Below, piece after piece: positions 4,286 to 5,436 of a DNA stretch of 5,436 nt (the first letter of the stretch is position 1; each line of letters starts with the position of its first letter). The notes beneath the pieces are model-generated. The model saw only the letters and a list, made by a program, of their open reading frames with translations. It was not told the origin of the DNA and made no database searches. A program made the position numbers and the translations under genes. This DNA is from Betaproteobacteria bacterium (GTDB lineage Bacteria; Pseudomonadota; Gammaproteobacteria; Tethybacterales; Tethybacteraceae): the NCBI GenBank assembly GCA_026710225.1, contig JAPORI010000107.1:1-5436 (forward strand). The letters are read 5' to 3'.

Positions 4286-5436
4286 TTACTCTGCCGGCCA
4301 GTTATCAATATTCAATGCCCGATTTGCATCTGCTTTGGCGATGCTCGCCGGATGTTCGTCGGCAAGCCGCTGCGTACACAAGTCGGCATCTTGCCGCAGC
4401 CGCCGCAAAGTTTCGGCGCTACGGTTTAGATTGAGACAATCAAGCAGGTTGTTCATTCCCGTTTTGCTCTGAGCGCGTCTGAACAGAGCCAGCGGCGGCC
4501 GGATTTCAGTGTGCACAAAAATCCACGGCCACCACGAGCGTTGCTTGGATGTCTTGCCGGTCAGCACCACGCCATTTAGCAGCATCAGCAGATCGGCCTC
4601 GATCAAGCCGACGCGGCTGGCCTGGGTGTCAGTCAAGACGAATCTATCCGGCAGCAGTTCTGATTGCGGTTTTGCGTAGAAGTCGGCTGGCTGCACGGCG
4701 AAGAACAGGCTGTCGGTCATTTCGTTGTCAATATAGAAATCGCCGCCGAGCAGTTTTCCAACCGCCCGGTAGCACTTGTTGGCCAGCAGCGTAGCTGTGA
4801 CATGGACCAAGGCGTCGTAGCAGCACAGCCGGCCGAATTTATTCCGGCTGCCTCCGGCTGCAACCCGATCGCCTATGCCTTCAAGGGCATCAACCAGGGC
4901 CTGCTGCCAGAGAGCGGCGGCGGCGCCTTCCGGTGCCGCCGCTGTCTCACCTTCCAGCCAGGTCGGCAGTTCGTCGCGGCTGCAAATCCAGTCGCGCTCG
5001 GCGGCAGTTGCGATTGCTCGGTCAGCGGCACCGAGCAAGGCGGCGATGAAGCGTTTGCGATTGATGTTCAGGCTGCGACTGCCGCGGCGGCTGGCTTCGA
5101 TTACCTGGACAAGTTCGCGGCTGGCCGGCAGATCGCCGGCTGGCGAAGACGGCTGCTGCCGGCTTCGATCCTGGGCGAGCAGTTCGTTCATCATCTCCGG
5201 CAGCGAGACAATTGAAATCGCCGCCGGTGAGGGGACTTTGAACATGCCGCCGTGGACGAGAAAGGCGCGCTCCGGCCGCAGGTGTTTGACTAGCCGGGAG
5301 AAGTCTTCGCTTATCGAACTGTTGCTGCCGGCCTTGATTTCCACAGCCCAGATTTGGCCGCCCGGCCGCTCGAAAATCAGGTCCACTTCCCGGCCGGAGG
5401 AGTTGCGCAAGTAGTGCGGCCGCCCACCCTCCGGTG
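4286..5436 (-). CDS. DUF4143-type C-terminus with long unassigned extension (5'-truncated by window edge)
   Basis: The frame stays open to the window edge, so the start is missing. The leucine TTG at 5410 is internal: eight in-frame residues (PEGGRPHY) precede it. Visible residues number 382, counted from that P. Residues 7-36 (HYLRNSSGREVDLI and then AVEIKAG) match the C-terminal nuclease-fold domain of AAA ATPase/DUF4143 proteins. D18, E32 and K34 give the D...E-x-K pattern of the PD-(D/E)XK fold. The domain closes with FLVHGG and VPSPAAISIVSLPEMMNEL near residue 85. An N-terminal AAA ATPase is therefore expected outside the window. The remaining ~300 residues are unassigned, apparently helical and soluble. 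Conserved-looking blocks include RLCCYDALVHVTATLLANKC (about 202-221), GLIEADLLMLLNG (about 286-298) and SWWPWIFVHTE (about 310-320). The gene converges on the T3SS operon and has no evident functional link to it. DUF4143 call: good. Whole-protein role: unknown. Confidence 0.75.
   Translation of the reverse strand, partial: PEGGRPHYLRNSSGREVDLIFERPGGQIWAVEIKAGSNSSISEDFSRLVKHLRPERAFLVHGGMFKVPSPAAISIVSLPEMMNELLAQDRSRQQPSSPAGDLPASRELVQVIEASRRGSRSLNINRKRFIAALLGAADRAIATAAERDWICSRDELPTWLEGETAAAPEGAAAALWQQALVDALEGIGDRVAAGGSRNKFGRLCCYDALVHVTATLLANKCYRAVGKLLGGDFYIDNEMTDSLFFAVQPADFYAKPQSELLPDRFVLTDTQASRVGLIEADLLMLLNGVVLTGKTSKQRSWWPWIFVHTEIRPPLALFRRAQSKTGMNNLLDCLNLNRSAETLRRLRQDADLCTQRLADEHPASIAKADANRALNIDNWPAE

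Noticed and set aside
4183..4434. + strand frame from GTG 4183
   Set aside because: It has no ribosome site, starts inside an inverted repeat and runs antisense into the - strand gene.
5408..5410. TTG as start codon of the - strand gene
   Set aside because: The frame continues upstream to the window edge, with residues that complete the domain pattern (HYLRNSSGREVD), so this leucine is internal.
4664..5414. Two + strand open frames (4664-5215 and 4875-5414)
   Set aside because: Both are antisense to the DUF4143-type gene, whose motifs are clear on the - strand. Their translations are Ala/Arg/Ser-rich without a family pattern.

Overview
The window holds the end of a type III secretion (T3SS, injectisome) gene cluster on the + strand (about 1-3992). 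A convergent, unrelated gene follows on the - strand (4286 to beyond 5436). Base composition is GC-rich, genes are tightly packed and a dedicated needle system is present, which suggests a Gram-negative bacterium, plausibly a proteobacterium. No taxonomic marker is present, so that placement is only a guess.

Region 1 (1-2675) is a tightly coupled block: a STAS-domain (anti-anti-sigma-like) protein, the export-apparatus membrane proteins SctT and SctU, and a CesT-type effector chaperone. Adjacent genes overlap by 4, 8 and 4 bases, so they are almost certainly one translationally coupled message. Both calls for the core are solid: SctT has the hydrophobic layout and the DNQRG region of its family, and SctU has the NPTH self-cleavage site. 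The STAS protein is unusual because the usual phosphorylatable serine position in its core motif is a glycine.

Region 2 (2676-3992) is the needle block. A consensus extended -10 promoter lies so close to the first start codon that the mRNA may be leaderless. The genes are a small SctE/YscE-like putative needle co-chaperone, the needle subunit SctF (strong Shine-Dalgarno, followed by a 9-bp hairpin), an unassigned 131-residue protein, and a small TPR-like protein that fits SctG/YscG. In Yersinia-type systems YscE and YscG together hold the needle subunit YscF soluble before export. The E-F-x-G order here suggests the same three-part unit with one extra gene inserted. Tandem hairpins, the second ending in a T-run, close the operon at 3993-4038.

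Region 3 (4039-4285) is a noncoding gap, visibly AT-rich up to about 4200, between the converging genes. It contains a 7-bp inverted repeat but no gene that I can see.

Region 4 (4286-5436, - strand) is the C-terminal part of a larger protein. Its first ~75 visible residues look like the C-terminal nuclease-fold domain (DUF4143) of AAA ATPase/DUF4143 proteins. This is followed by about 305 residues I cannot assign. The N-terminus lies outside the window.
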